From positions 1 through 32,592 of IMG/VR virus record IMGVR_UViG_3300029319_000247: a stretch of DNA of 32,592 bases. One strand, given 5' to 3'. The stretch comes from a virus. Numbering within the stretch: position 1 is the stretch's first letter; every line of letters begins with the position of its first letter. Shown here one piece after another: positions 1 to 9,669 of the stretch. The position numbers and the translations under genes were made by a program. Under the pieces are notes generated by a model. It did no database searches and had not been told where the DNA came from. It saw nothing but the letters and a program-made list of their open reading frames with translations.

Positions 1-152
1 ATACCCTCTTGCAGTTTACGAATAAGATCAAGCGCTTCAAGTTCAGTGTCGTAGTCTGACTCGGCTTTCGCTTCCTTTTCTGGTGCAGTTGATCGCCCCA
101 ACCGCGCACGATTTGCTGCAACTGCACCGACTACTTTATCTACGTAACTCAT
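1..152 (-). CDS. Partial gene, N-terminal 50 residues of an unknown protein
   Basis: The gene runs off the left edge of the window. It begins with ATG at 152, preceded on the minus strand by AAGGAA at good spacing. The visible N-terminus (MSYVDKVVGAVAANRARLGR...) is charged and Ala-rich, then turns acidic; it has no signal peptide or membrane segment. It lies 10 nt after the stop of the Ala-rich membrane-anchored gene, so it is probably the next gene of the same leftward structural transcript. I do not recognise the family, and too little is visible to assign a role. Confidence 0.75.
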   Translation of the reverse strand, partial: MSYVDKVVGAVAANRARLGRSTAPEKEAKAESDYDTELEALDLIRKLQEG

Positions 153-162
153 AATCTATTCC

Positions 163-903
163 TTACGACACTTGACCCGGCATACTGGCCGCTACAGCGT
201 CAGCTTGACCCATTTTATCTACTGGAGTGAATGCGCCACCAGCAGCCATCTGAGCACCACCAGACATCAAAGCACCAGCACCTTGAGCCGCACCCGACCA
301 GATTTGAGTATTCGCCGCAGCCAATTGGTTTTCAGATGCAAGCTTTTGCGCTGCTGCTGCTTGCATCGTGTTCAAGGCCGTGCCCCGCTCAGCCAATGCT
401 TGCTGAGACGAAACCTGTTCAATGTCCTTGCGCTGCTTCGCGGTAAAGTCTTTCGTTGAATCGGCTATGTCTTTTAGCTTCTCTCTCTTACGGCCAGCAC
501 TAAGAGGATCTTGTGCGTCACGGGTTATCGCAGCTTCTAACCCAGCTAACCTTGATTGGTACGCTAAGGCGCCTTCGGTAACTGCATCGTCCTTTTCCCG
601 CTGAGTTTTGCCGAAGTCACCTTCAGCCAACTTCTTAGTGGCCTTGTCACTTTCTTTTTTAAGTGCCTTAAATTCGTCACTAGACTCAAACCGCTTTCTA
701 GCACGCTTAGCCTGGATACCCTTAATGATCTTAGGGGCAGCACTAGCCGCAACGGCACTAAAAAGCAAAACACCCGCAGTAACAGGATCAATGGCGTACA
801 ATACTTCCGAAGAAGTGTCGCCACCGTAAAACCAACAGATGATCAAAGCACTAACGTACAAGACCAACTGCATCGGCGTTAATTTAGGAATCAACAAATG
901 CAT
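163..903 (-). CDS. Ala-rich membrane-anchored virion-type protein (246 aa), unknown function
   Basis: ATG at 903 follows a clear GGGAG site. The N-terminus has a hydrophobic stretch (about residues 9-26, LTPMQLVLYVSALIICWFYG) and a second one at about 40-60. A long Lys/Glu-rich, probably helical region (60-165) follows, and then an Ala/Gly/Gln-rich tail (about 175-246). Two N-terminal hydrophobic segments plus a helical Ala-rich body would suit an internal virion or DNA-ejection protein that meets the host membrane. That role is inferred from position at the end of the structural run and from composition; I recognise no specific family. It could also be a small membrane protein unrelated to the virion. 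Part of the leftward run, 30 nt after the preceding gene. Confidence 0.85.
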   Translation of the reverse strand: MHLLIPKLTPMQLVLYVSALIICWFYGGDTSSEVLYAIDPVTAGVLLFSAVAASAAPKIIKGIQAKRARKRFESSDEFKALKKESDKATKKLAEGDFGKTQREKDDAVTEGALAYQSRLAGLEAAITRDAQDPLSAGRKREKLKDIADSTKDFTAKQRKDIEQVSSQQALAERGTALNTMQAAAAQKLASENQLAAANTQIWSGAAQGAGALMSGGAQMAAGGAFTPVDKMGQADAVAASMPGQVS

Positions 904-933
904 CGAAATCTCCCGTAAAAGTATAGCGCGGAA

Positions 934-1932
934 TCAAAGAAAAGACACTACACGAGCGTTACGCACACCGAAAGAAACCTTACCAACAAGCGTAAAGTGA
1001 CCCCGAAGTTTATACTGATGTGAATCTTTATCTGACCATTGTACTTGTTTACCCACGTTCTGGATAAACACAGGTCCAGGTTTCTCACCGTTTGCATCTT
1101 TAAGCGATCTAATTGAGCATTGAACTGATATTTCGTGGTAACCCTTCTTTAAATGCTCGGTTGAAAGTAAACTATGTAAGTCAAAGTAAGTCGCTGAGTG
1201 CGCTTCGGGAAAACAATATTTGGGGTTACCTGCACCATTAAAATCTGTTGATGAAGAGTAACTAGCTTCGTCACCACCAAAAGAGTCTAAACCTGGACCA
1301 TACATTTGTGCCGTTTGTTGATTAGGGGCCCCAGGTGAAACTGGATGAAAAAAGTTTTCACCCAAACGACGATTAGTACCTTCGATAACCTTACCGTCGA
1401 CCAAACAGCGGAGACTAATTTCCGTAAATACACCTTGAGCCCAAGATGACCTAAAGACATCCTTAAATCGACCCATCCAATTGTTCCAACTGAGAAAAAA
1501 ACTCCATTGAGCAAGTGCCGCTGAAGCGTCGTAAGCTTGGTACCAACGTAAAGATAAGCCGGGTACGGTAAAAAAATCACCTGCCTCGGAACCTTCAGCC
1601 TCTGCTGGATATGTATCCTGTTCTGATAAACCATCAGAACTACGACCATAAATTGTACACGAATCTCTTAATGACTCCATTCGAGCGATAACAGCCTGCT
1701 CGGGCATGATGTGCTGCTTTTGGATAAGAAAATTATCATGAAGATTATTTTTGTCTAATTCACCATTAATCGTACTATATAGACCCAACCCCTCCTTTCG
1801 ATGCTGCCACGGGGTATAAATGTTTTTATTAAATCCCAACCAAGGGTCAGAAACTCGACGATTATCATAAAGCTTTGGTGTAAAACTAGTAGTCGAATCT
1901 CTAGCTAAATCTTCAAACTTAATAGTCGGCAT
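934..1932 (-). CDS. Virion appendage-like protein (332 aa)
   Basis: ATG at 1932 overlaps the tail end of the upstream gene's region (spacing 7 nt), with a GTGAGA Shine-Dalgarno. The protein is soluble, rich in aromatic and beta-prone residues and lacks membrane segments. Its middle and C-terminal parts resemble pieces of the neighbouring 844-residue protein: both have a 'VDG-x-[IV]-I' strand, then a 'GxHxVE[IV]xxRxL'-like strand, and both end this module with a 'VGxxxxxxR' strand. This suggests a shared beta domain that was duplicated and diverged. Being next to the tail proteins, it may form part of a tail appendage or receptor-binding structure. That is inference; no carbohydrate-binding or catalytic motif is visible. 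Confidence 0.85.
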   Translation of the reverse strand: MPTIKFEDLARDSTTSFTPKLYDNRRVSDPWLGFNKNIYTPWQHRKEGLGLYSTINGELDKNNLHDNFLIQKQHIMPEQAVIARMESLRDSCTIYGRSSDGLSEQDTYPAEAEGSEAGDFFTVPGLSLRWYQAYDASAALAQWSFFLSWNNWMGRFKDVFRSSWAQGVFTEISLRCLVDGKVIEGTNRRLGENFFHPVSPGAPNQQTAQMYGPGLDSFGGDEASYSSSTDFNGAGNPKYCFPEAHSATYFDLHSLLSTEHLKKGYHEISVQCSIRSLKDANGEKPGPVFIQNVGKQVQWSDKDSHQYKLRGHFTLVGKVSFGVRNARVVSFL

Positions 1933-1939
1933 ATTAATC

Positions 1940-4474
1940 TCACTCGCTCAACTTCAAAATAGACAAAGTAGCATCACCCCAAAAAACCTCAGTACCACGC
2001 AAAATACCTCGACCCTCTTGGGGTGAAGCCCAGTCGTTAAAAATATATTCCGTATCAATCAGGTCACCGTCACTATCAACAGATATGTGGGCTCTCGCGG
2101 CAGTACTGTACTCTTCACCATAACGAGCATGACGATAATCCCAATTGTGTGGAAAGGTCGAAGACACGAAAAGGGCAATCTCTTCTATAGTCCCACTAGT
2201 TTCGGGAATATGTGCGAACAATGGAATATCAATGCCGCAATTAGAGGGATATGTTTGACCTCCGCGACGATCCAATACTCCTTCTGACTTAGCTAGTAAC
2301 TTAAAGCTTACCTCACTCGCACCTGTACCATAATGACCCGGATCACCTGGTTCGACCCAATTATGTACGTACGCTAAATTTTCACCGTCTTCGGCAACAA
2401 ATCGAGGTGTACGATTAACCCAATTAAATGAATTAACTAATGCGGGAGCAAGCTGAGAACCAATGTACCATTTACCACTAAGTTTATACCCAATAGCAAA
2501 ATAGGCAAACAAATCTAAGTACTTATGTTCCATTCTCCAACACTGATAATCTCGTTGGTCTTTCCAAATATCCTCGGTGTGGGCACCTTCCGCTGGCGGT
2601 ATTGCCCCAGCAGCTTTACCGGAAAACAAAGGCTCGATACGAAAAAACTCAATATTAGCAAAAACCAATAAATGCTCTTTTGCACCAACACTAAAACTTT
2701 CATCACCTATTGGTTGCATTCTCATAGCACCCGAGTCACCACTTACATAAGCCCAACCACCTTTACCTTCCTCATTGTACCAATCATCATGAACGCCGCC
2801 AATCTCATCCATCTGGAACGAGTTCATAAATCCAGGGAATCTTGCCGTAGAATTAAAATGGCTTGACGGGTCTAAAATTGCACTAGATCCAGTTCGTTGT
2901 AGGGGAGCAGTTACACTATCTTTATGTGTTGTAATGCTCACTGATCTACTTAAAAGAACCTTGCTCGGTAAGTGTGTATTCGGAAGTGAGTGAGATTTAA
3001 CATCGCCAGGTTGAATACCGTTTAGTCGCTTTCGGAGGGGTTCAATTGTGTCGAGTTGATTGTCAAAAAATGGACCCAATGAACCATTCGGTACAGCCCG
3101 AAACAACTCGGGATTAAATTCTTCACTCCGAGGATCGTAAGTATCACCAAAAATAGGCAATGTTATTGATGTAATCTTACGTGTAAAAACACCAACAAAA
3201 TCACCAACACCAAAATCTTTTTTCTTCCTACTTAAACGACGAGCAACAATTTCAACTGTGTGGTTGCCACCTTCAATCGGAACAACTGCCCCTAACCGAA
3301 CAGGCATACATTCGGGGCCCATTGCTACAGCGCGACTTGATCTAAGTTTTTGTCCCGACGCGGAAAGGGAATCTTGTTTGCCATATGAAGCTTTTCGACT
3401 CCCAGCCCTTTGAGACCGCTTCGAATAAAAAACATGTTCTTCATCGTCAATAGTAACTGTAGCTTTCTCTATCGGGCCATCAGCAAATCTCATACCATGA
3501 GCAGATTCTTCGTATGAAAATTGTTTACCTGTAATAGTTTCATCAATAATCTCACCATCAACGCGCAAAGCAAATTGAACCAACGCAGGATAAAAACCTT
3601 TTGATATATGATGTTGCCCACCAAAGTTTGGGTGAGAACCCTCAACTTGAGCTTTATACTCGTTTAATGGAAAGGCGTAAGGTACATCCTGAACAATGAC
3701 ATCTGATGCGTATTCAGCCGCATGACACGCCCAATGATGTGAAGGACCAAAAGCATTTAAAGCATCACGCTCCTTTTGCGCTAACTCCATATGATCGTAC
3801 CTATAAGGATGGTCTACGTGAGACCACGCAAGAACATTACCGTCAGAATCTAGCCTGCTATGAGGACCATCACCCCACTCATCAACGTCCTTATAATCTG
3901 AATTTAGATAAGTCACCCAAGGGTTTTTGTGCTCATAAAAACCTTGCCAAACATATTGAAGATAGGCAGTAATCCATACCTTTGCCTTGCCTACGGTTTC
4001 GAATGTAGTTTGCATCGGACCAGATAATTGTCCGTTCGGAACAACCGTCCATTCACCCGTGTGAGGAATAACAAACGGTTTTCGATTAAGCGAACCTGCC
4101 AATGCACCACCTACACCATCATCCCGAAAAGTCTTACCATCAGGCTGAACAAAATTTGGTGGGGCACGATGAGCGTTTTGGTAACTCTCATTCCTACTAG
4201 GGTACGTAGGGTAAGTTTCAGTCTTTTCGTCAAACTCCATACGAGTACGAACCTCTACCCCCGTATATTGAATGTCATAATAAGCGCCTGAACCAACAGA
4301 AGGCTCACCCGATGTCTCTTGTGCCGGTAGTGTTTTCAACGATGAGGCAAAAAAGTTTGTTCTATCAAGACCTTGGTCTAAAGCGGCGGTCACACCATCC
4401 ACATCAGCTTGAAATTCTTCTGGATGAAGAATGTCCTTGTGACGAAGAAACCGCTTAGGAAAAATATAAGGCAT
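1940..4474 (-). CDS. Large virion appendage/tail protein (844 aa)
   Basis: ATG at 4474 lies 2 nt after the stop of the upstream beta-propeller-like gene; GAGGATGAG overlapping that stop serves as ribosome site. The first 50 residues (FPKRFLRHKDILHPEEFQADV...GLDRTNF) follow a pattern I recognise from virion proteins of short-tailed phages, in which a 'DILxPxxxNxD' segment leads to a 'GxLxxxNF' segment and is thought to anchor the protein to the particle. The rest is a long beta-rich region heavy in Trp, Tyr, His and Gly, including a module shared with the smaller downstream protein. Most likely a tail or appendage component exposed on the virion. The exact role (fibre, spike or head fibre) cannot be read from the sequence. 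Confidence 0.88.
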   Translation of the reverse strand: MPYIFPKRFLRHKDILHPEEFQADVDGVTAALDQGLDRTNFFASSLKTLPAQETSGEPSVGSGAYYDIQYTGVEVRTRMEFDEKTETYPTYPSRNESYQNAHRAPPNFVQPDGKTFRDDGVGGALAGSLNRKPFVIPHTGEWTVVPNGQLSGPMQTTFETVGKAKVWITAYLQYVWQGFYEHKNPWVTYLNSDYKDVDEWGDGPHSRLDSDGNVLAWSHVDHPYRYDHMELAQKERDALNAFGPSHHWACHAAEYASDVIVQDVPYAFPLNEYKAQVEGSHPNFGGQHHISKGFYPALVQFALRVDGEIIDETITGKQFSYEESAHGMRFADGPIEKATVTIDDEEHVFYSKRSQRAGSRKASYGKQDSLSASGQKLRSSRAVAMGPECMPVRLGAVVPIEGGNHTVEIVARRLSRKKKDFGVGDFVGVFTRKITSITLPIFGDTYDPRSEEFNPELFRAVPNGSLGPFFDNQLDTIEPLRKRLNGIQPGDVKSHSLPNTHLPSKVLLSRSVSITTHKDSVTAPLQRTGSSAILDPSSHFNSTARFPGFMNSFQMDEIGGVHDDWYNEEGKGGWAYVSGDSGAMRMQPIGDESFSVGAKEHLLVFANIEFFRIEPLFSGKAAGAIPPAEGAHTEDIWKDQRDYQCWRMEHKYLDLFAYFAIGYKLSGKWYIGSQLAPALVNSFNWVNRTPRFVAEDGENLAYVHNWVEPGDPGHYGTGASEVSFKLLAKSEGVLDRRGGQTYPSNCGIDIPLFAHIPETSGTIEEIALFVSSTFPHNWDYRHARYGEEYSTAARAHISVDSDGDLIDTEYIFNDWASPQEGRGILRGTEVFWGDATLSILKLSE

Positions 4475-4476
4475 TA

Positions 4477-7137
4477 TTACTCATCCTCACGATAAGGTAC
4501 GCGACCCAGCGGTGTGCCAAGCGAAGCAACGCTAGCATCGAAGGCAAAGGCTGCAAGGCGCATTCGCCCTAATTCGGGCCAATAAGGGACTGCGTAAACT
4601 CCTTCGGCAGACGGTGTTGATGAAGAACCATCTCTTATTGATTCAAGCAGCTTAGCAAACTCAGGTAAATTACGTAGACGTGAATCAATCGTATCAGGAT
4701 AAACCAAACTAATAAGTGAATCTAATAGACCATCAGAAGCAGTAGGGTCCAAACTTAAGGCCACGCTAGCGTCGTCTTTGTAGGCAAGCGCCAGCCTGAA
4801 TTGTTGTATGACATCAGAGGGATACAACCTCGCAATGGCCTCGAGATCACCGTCACTTACGGGAGGAAAATCTAGCTTCGAATCTGGATCCGCCACGTCG
4901 GTGTAAGTTACTACTTGCGCATTGGGGTAAGGTGCCACAAAACCCAACAACTCAATTTCAAAAGCCCACGAAGTTACATTTTCAAGGTTTACCGGTATCT
5001 GGCGCCAAAATAACCGAGGCTCATGATAGCGAGCAATATTAAGTCGTGCTTTATTTGCTACATCAGCAACTACGTTAGATTCGTCATCGGTACCGACGAG
5101 TTTCAAATTACTCATGGTGTGTACTGGTTCATGCCCACCATTCTTAAAAATTCTAACAGTCGCTAATCCGTCCCACGCATCCTTTAAACCAATATAAAGT
5201 GTACGAATATTTGTTGGTGTTAAGCCATATTTAGACGAATAAATCCAGTTAGATCGATAACGAATACGTCTAGGTGGTGCATACCAGTCAGTCGTTTGAT
5301 GGTCTAAGACAAAAACGCGATGTAAATCAGTAGAATCTGTTCTATTATTTTTATCCTGCGGGTCTTTATACGAAACTTCAACGCCACGCTCTCTTATATA
5401 GTCACTACCAATAGCGAATACATGTCGAAACGTATCAGTAGACACACACATATAAGACAAATGAATTTGTAATGTTTGTCTTCGCCAATACTTACCATCG
5501 AAACAAAAAATTAAGTTGTTATAACTTGACCCTTTTTCAGACAAAACACAACGATACTCACCTGTACTTGGATCAACCACGGCAGACGCTAAATTAATTC
5601 GACCCTTATTTACGTCAGACTTAAAAATTTTATCTATCGGCGCACTTAAACGAGTGATACTCCCAAACTGTTTCATGCCGTAAAAACCATCACGACTCAA
5701 CCAAACAAGCGTACCATCTTTAAGGGCCGTTATCGTTTGGGGAGCACTACAACCAATGCCAAGAGAAATTGGTTGGGGAGTAGTAAAATCATCGCCAATC
5801 GCAAACATCGAATGCTCTGTGAAGGCAATAAGAGCACCGTTGTGCGAAACCAAGCCAGTAATTTCAGCACCACCAGAATCAGGATAAATGTAATCGTCTT
5901 CGAGAAAGGTTCCCGGAAACCCCGGCTCTGACCGACGGACCATGCCAGGTTCGCCCTCTATATTCCCAATAATTAGTCGCCCCTGATGAGAGCACATTAT
6001 ACGAAAAACCGGAACGCTTACAGTCTCAACCCACTCTGAACTGAGTTCACTGTCAGACTTGTTGTCATCGTACATGAAAGCTTTTGTCCCTGGTACGCGA
6101 GCAACAAAACGTGGGGTGTTGTCTCTATGCCTCGTATCAGGTGTCCGAAAAATTCTAATTGCTGTAGTGTGTTCCGGTGCTTTGCCGCTGAATGAAACTA
6201 AAAACCGGCGTGTCAGATCATCAATCTCTGATCCGTCTGGTTGCAGATAGTTAATGTTTTGATCCTCATACTTTTCTAACGATCTGACACTTCCATCGGA
6301 TAATGAGATTGCTTCGTAGGGATAAGCCTGGGCTGCTTTGGTAGAGACTGACTCACTACGATACGAAAACTCCGAGAGGTTTCCGTGCCGATCCTCGAAT
6401 TGGAAATAGTAATACCACTGACCATCTAAAAGAGATCCCTTCCGTCCTGTAAGCGTATCTCCTGGTGTACCAATACGACCTGGAAAAGAATAGCCTAATG
6501 AATTGGGGTAATAGTTATCTGCCTCTTCAGCTTCAGGTTGAGACGGACCACTCAGCATTGGTGTTGATGGGCGTTGCGTATAACCTAAAGGATCAACAGA
6601 ACCGTCGTAAGAAATAATTTTGGCGTGATCAATGCCATTTGTAAAGATTACCTGATTGTTAATGACCACATATTGATCGGGAAATCTAGGTGAGATTTTA
6701 CTCGATAAACCCGATACGATCACTTCATCTTCTTCACCCGATTCACCGCGAAATCGATAAATTTTGTCGCCGAATCGATAGTACAGTGTATCTGCTGAAC
6801 CATTTAATAGTTGGGCGTAAAAAATACTGTGAGGTCTAGCTGTCTTAAAGTACTTCGGAACAACACCCGAGGTTTTGTAATCGACAACGCTTAAGTCGAG
6901 TAAACCACTGTCAACCAAATCCGGTGCGGACAAGCTTAAGCTGGGTTTCTCATCAATCTTGTGTTCTTCTTTAATTCGAAGAATTGATGGACCAACAATA
7001 CTTTTGACCGTATCGTGCTCATCTATTTCAAGATTCTCAACAAACCAAGCAAGAGCCGAAGGAGAAAAAATCCTTCGACCCTCACCAGGTGGGATTATAA
7101 CGGCATTTGTTGCTTGATGTTTAGGTCCCGACACCAC
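4477..7137 (-). CDS. Beta-propeller-like tail/virion protein (886 aa)
   Basis: The frame opens with GTG at 7137 (a second GTG follows at 7134), preceded by AAGGGG, so this is a non-ATG start. The body carries many short repeated strands such as 'YRFGDKIYRFRG', 'GRLIIGNIEG', 'HNGALIAFTEHSMFAIGDD', 'KDGTLVWLSRDGFYGM' and 'IFCFDGKYWRR', typical of a beta-propeller. In the middle 'PISLGIGCSAPQTITALKDGTLVWLS' resembles the propeller region of tail-nozzle proteins (T7 gp12 type) and related podoviral virion proteins. A role in the tail tube or nozzle is therefore likely but inferred by fold pattern only. The C-terminal 150 residues are unrelated, acidic and Leu/Asp-rich. It sits between the adaptor-like gene cluster and the appendage genes. 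Confidence 0.87.
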   Translation of the reverse strand: MVSGPKHQATNAVIIPPGEGRRIFSPSALAWFVENLEIDEHDTVKSIVGPSILRIKEEHKIDEKPSLSLSAPDLVDSGLLDLSVVDYKTSGVVPKYFKTARPHSIFYAQLLNGSADTLYYRFGDKIYRFRGESGEEDEVIVSGLSSKISPRFPDQYVVINNQVIFTNGIDHAKIISYDGSVDPLGYTQRPSTPMLSGPSQPEAEEADNYYPNSLGYSFPGRIGTPGDTLTGRKGSLLDGQWYYYFQFEDRHGNLSEFSYRSESVSTKAAQAYPYEAISLSDGSVRSLEKYEDQNINYLQPDGSEIDDLTRRFLVSFSGKAPEHTTAIRIFRTPDTRHRDNTPRFVARVPGTKAFMYDDNKSDSELSSEWVETVSVPVFRIMCSHQGRLIIGNIEGEPGMVRRSEPGFPGTFLEDDYIYPDSGGAEITGLVSHNGALIAFTEHSMFAIGDDFTTPQPISLGIGCSAPQTITALKDGTLVWLSRDGFYGMKQFGSITRLSAPIDKIFKSDVNKGRINLASAVVDPSTGEYRCVLSEKGSSYNNLIFCFDGKYWRRQTLQIHLSYMCVSTDTFRHVFAIGSDYIRERGVEVSYKDPQDKNNRTDSTDLHRVFVLDHQTTDWYAPPRRIRYRSNWIYSSKYGLTPTNIRTLYIGLKDAWDGLATVRIFKNGGHEPVHTMSNLKLVGTDDESNVVADVANKARLNIARYHEPRLFWRQIPVNLENVTSWAFEIELLGFVAPYPNAQVVTYTDVADPDSKLDFPPVSDGDLEAIARLYPSDVIQQFRLALAYKDDASVALSLDPTASDGLLDSLISLVYPDTIDSRLRNLPEFAKLLESIRDGSSSTPSAEGVYAVPYWPELGRMRLAAFAFDASVASLGTPLGRVPYREDE

Positions 7138-7146
7138 AACCCCTTA

Positions 7147-7653
7147 CTATGCTGTGATCTCATATTCCTTGTTCTTCCAAGAACTAGAAAGCTTAGACTT
7201 AATTGAATCTGAACCCTTCAAACCAGGAACAGATTTCAGAACACGAGACTGCCAAGACATAAATTTCTCGCCTTCCCATGGTACAGGAATGACGTAGACA
7301 GTTGAATTATGACTCAATTGAGCCTGTTCTGGATCTTCAAACTCAGCGTCCATGGAGTCATCACGAAGAAGCGTTTGAGGTGGTACCCAACCAATTTGGT
7401 CTTTGTCGTACACCCAACCAACTGGCATCCAGTCATGGACTGTACGATGCTCGACATGACCACTTACGTGCTCAACACCATTCTTGGTCATCAAAGTACC
7501 ACTCCAATCTTCTGACGTGGCTGATGATGACAACACAGAAACCAACAAAGCTTCTTCGTATTGGTTCACCAACGTGAGTCGATAAAAGCTTGTCCCAACG
7601 GCTGTGCGTGGAAGTGCTGTAAGTGTTGAGTAGAGTTTTTTCTGTTCTGACAT
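7147..7653 (-). CDS. Small virion-region protein (168 aa), unknown
   Basis: ATG at 7653 is chosen because CAAGAGGTAAAA precedes it directly. The frame stays open upstream to a TTG at 7689 but that would have no better ribosome site. The protein starts MSEQKKLYSTLTALPRTAVGTSFYRLTLVNQYEEALLV and contains beta-prone, Trp-rich segments (DWSGTL, HDWMPVGWVYDKDQIGWVPP). No signal peptide, membrane segment or catalytic motif is visible. It is flanked by the large adaptor-like protein and the beta-propeller-like protein in a tightly packed leftward run, so a small head-tail connector or tail completion role is plausible. The family is not recognised. Confidence 0.85.
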   Translation of the reverse strand: MSEQKKLYSTLTALPRTAVGTSFYRLTLVNQYEEALLVSVLSSSATSEDWSGTLMTKNGVEHVSGHVEHRTVHDWMPVGWVYDKDQIGWVPPQTLLRDDSMDAEFEDPEQAQLSHNSTVYVIPVPWEGEKFMSWQSRVLKSVPGLKGSDSIKSKLSSSWKNKEYEITA

Positions 7654-7698
7654 TTTTACCTCTTGTTGTTCTTCCCTTACGGGAGCCAAACCAAATTA

Positions 7699-9600
7699 TT
7701 AATCATCTAGTGGGAGCGTACCGAATGTACCATATCGAGTGCGGCCACGGTAGCCTGTAAATGGTACAGGTTCGACAACACCACCACTGTTCGCATATCT
7801 CTCTCGATACAACTTTACCAATTCCTGGTAACGATCTAAGTGTGCTTGAGCACTTGCCTGGTCGTTACCGTCATGAAGACTCACGTAATACAATGCCAAT
7901 TCGATCAAAGAAGAAACAGCATCACGTTGTATCGGTGCTGTATCTTGATCATCAATAAACTTCTCCGGCAAACGCAACACACGTAGGTCCAATTCATACA
8001 GATTGTCCTGGTGCGGATAACACTTAAATGCGTAGTAACCGGTACTATGTCTTAGCGGTCGATGATAGTCGTATTGTTGGCTGCCGTTCCAAAAAATTAC
8101 CGCCCCACCCTTAGTTTGGAATATGTTCTTAGCCTCGGGATCACTCGTAATTGAAGTTGGTACGGCAACAGCGGAGCCTGCTGCGATTCTGGAATCGCTT
8201 ATGTATTGGTTGTATGTTGGTTCAACCTCGCACAAAAGATAAAATCTTTCGTTAGTCTCGATTGGAAACGCACCTGCATCCCGAACCGGTTTATTCTCTT
8301 CCAAGACAGAGATGTAATAACGAATTCTCAAACCGCTTTTCTGGTATCGAACATAGGTATCGTCCGCAAAACCTAAAACACCGTCAATGTTAGGTGCGGC
8401 AATCATTATATTTCCAACAAACGAATTATCTGCACCACGGTTGTCGATGATACTCACAGGTGATGGGGCGCTTTCCCATTGAGGGTCGGGTATACCTGAA
8501 TAATGTAGTTGCTCTTCCTCCGTACTGTATCCCATAGGATCAATACTTTGATCAGCATAAGACCATAACAAATCATCGTTTTGTGGCTTATTGTCAATTA
8601 CCCGCGCCCCACCAAACTCCCTTAAGTCTTCATAGCCTGTCCGCACACTGTCAAAGCCAGGAGCAACGCCGGGGGCTTTTTGGCGTTCAAAATTTCTTCG
8701 ACCCCAAACATATGTGTAGCAAATAGCAAACCGACCTCTAGGAATACCTGACTCCCCCGTACCCTTTTCCACCCACCCATACTCAGCGGGGAGTGAATTT
8801 TTCTCGCCGGGATTACCTAAAACATTATGGACAAATGGCGCCTCTGTTGGGGCCTGCAATTGAAAATGCCTACCGCGCCAAAAACGGTAAGGGCGACCCG
8901 TTGAAGTGCCCTTGTAGTCATGCATATCTTGACGACTCGCGCCCGCAGTATCAATTTTCCAAACCTGTTGACGTGACTCGTCATAAATGACCGCAGGCTC
9001 TAAAACTTCCATTACGTCATCACGGACAAAAAACTCAGGTTGATAAATACGGAAGTCATAGACTACCCGGTTTTGTCCAACTATTGGCGACGATACCGGT
9101 CGATCCAACGTACAATAGTAATGAAGCCTATAAACTTGTTCGCCAAGCACCTCAACGACTTCAGACTTAACGAAAAACTCGACGCATTGACGACGTTGAA
9201 CACTCTTAGTCTCTATATCCGTTAACTCGATATGCATGATACCATCATGCTCGCGAGTAACCGTAGGTCTCCAGGTGGTTGCACCCTTTGCAAAAGCAAT
9301 TGGTACATCAGTTTTACTACAGAAAAATTCAATAACCCTCGTGTCAAGAGTGTTGTCGTCGCTCATTTTACCATTAGCAACTTTGACTCTTGCCGACACA
9401 GATGGGTCAGTACTTACAATGTCGGGGTTAAGAAAAACATGTTCTTCGTCTGGAACAAGTGCCTCAGGTACCTCACCCGCAAGCCTATCGAGTGCAATAT
9501 TTAACGTTTTTCGAATACGATCATCTTGGGTCTTACCTGTAGAATCCCATGATCGAAGAGCCAATAACGTTTCTCTAAGAGACTTAAGTGAAGTATCCAA
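7699..9600 (-). CDS. Large adaptor-like virion protein (633 aa), TTG start
   Basis: The frame has no ATG before residue 78, while TTG at 9600 is preceded by TTGGAG with proper spacing, so TTG is the likely start. The first 60 residues (SLRETLLALRS...IRKTLNIALDRLAGEVPEALVPDEEHVFL) form a helical module that I associate with head-tail adaptor or tail-tube type proteins: a Leu-rich helix, a second helix 'IxxxLNxALxRLA', then 'ALVPDEEHVFL'. The remaining 570 residues are beta-rich with frequent Tyr/Trp and resemble other tail proteins of this cluster. Location between decoration proteins and the propeller-like protein fits the head-tail junction. Alternative: a head fibre with an adaptor-like N-terminus. 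Confidence 0.83.
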   Translation of the reverse strand: MDTSLKSLRETLLALRSWDSTGKTQDDRIRKTLNIALDRLAGEVPEALVPDEEHVFLNPDIVSTDPSVSARVKVANGKMSDDNTLDTRVIEFFCSKTDVPIAFAKGATTWRPTVTREHDGIMHIELTDIETKSVQRRQCVEFFVKSEVVEVLGEQVYRLHYYCTLDRPVSSPIVGQNRVVYDFRIYQPEFFVRDDVMEVLEPAVIYDESRQQVWKIDTAGASRQDMHDYKGTSTGRPYRFWRGRHFQLQAPTEAPFVHNVLGNPGEKNSLPAEYGWVEKGTGESGIPRGRFAICYTYVWGRRNFERQKAPGVAPGFDSVRTGYEDLREFGGARVIDNKPQNDDLLWSYADQSIDPMGYSTEEEQLHYSGIPDPQWESAPSPVSIIDNRGADNSFVGNIMIAAPNIDGVLGFADDTYVRYQKSGLRIRYYISVLEENKPVRDAGAFPIETNERFYLLCEVEPTYNQYISDSRIAAGSAVAVPTSITSDPEAKNIFQTKGGAVIFWNGSQQYDYHRPLRHSTGYYAFKCYPHQDNLYELDLRVLRLPEKFIDDQDTAPIQRDAVSSLIELALYYVSLHDGNDQASAQAHLDRYQELVKLYRERYANSGGVVEPVPFTGYRGRTRYGTFGTLPLDD

Positions 9601-9615
9601 ACCAACTCCAAGCTA

Positions 9616-9645
9616 CAAAAGGAGTGTAGCTTAAAACTACACCCC
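9616..9645 (-). terminator. Intrinsic terminator after the second decoration gene
   Basis: On the minus strand a GTGTAG / CTACAC stem (arms 9637-9642 and 9624-9629, 7-nt loop), flanked by G and C runs, is followed by TTTTG. It lies 25 nt beyond the stop of the gene ending at 9670 and just before the TTG-start gene, so it probably reduces rather than ends transcription. Confidence 0.65.
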
Positions 9646-9662
9646 CTAAGTGTATCACGTAA
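9642..9662 (-). repeat. Direct repeat copy 1, 3' of decoration gene
   Basis: A 21-bp sequence with the core CTAAGTGTATCACGTAA is repeated exactly at 10291-10311. In both places it sits directly between the stop codon of a decoration-type gene and its terminator, so it belongs to the duplicated gene unit. Confidence 0.9.
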
Positions 9663-9669
9663 CCAGAAA

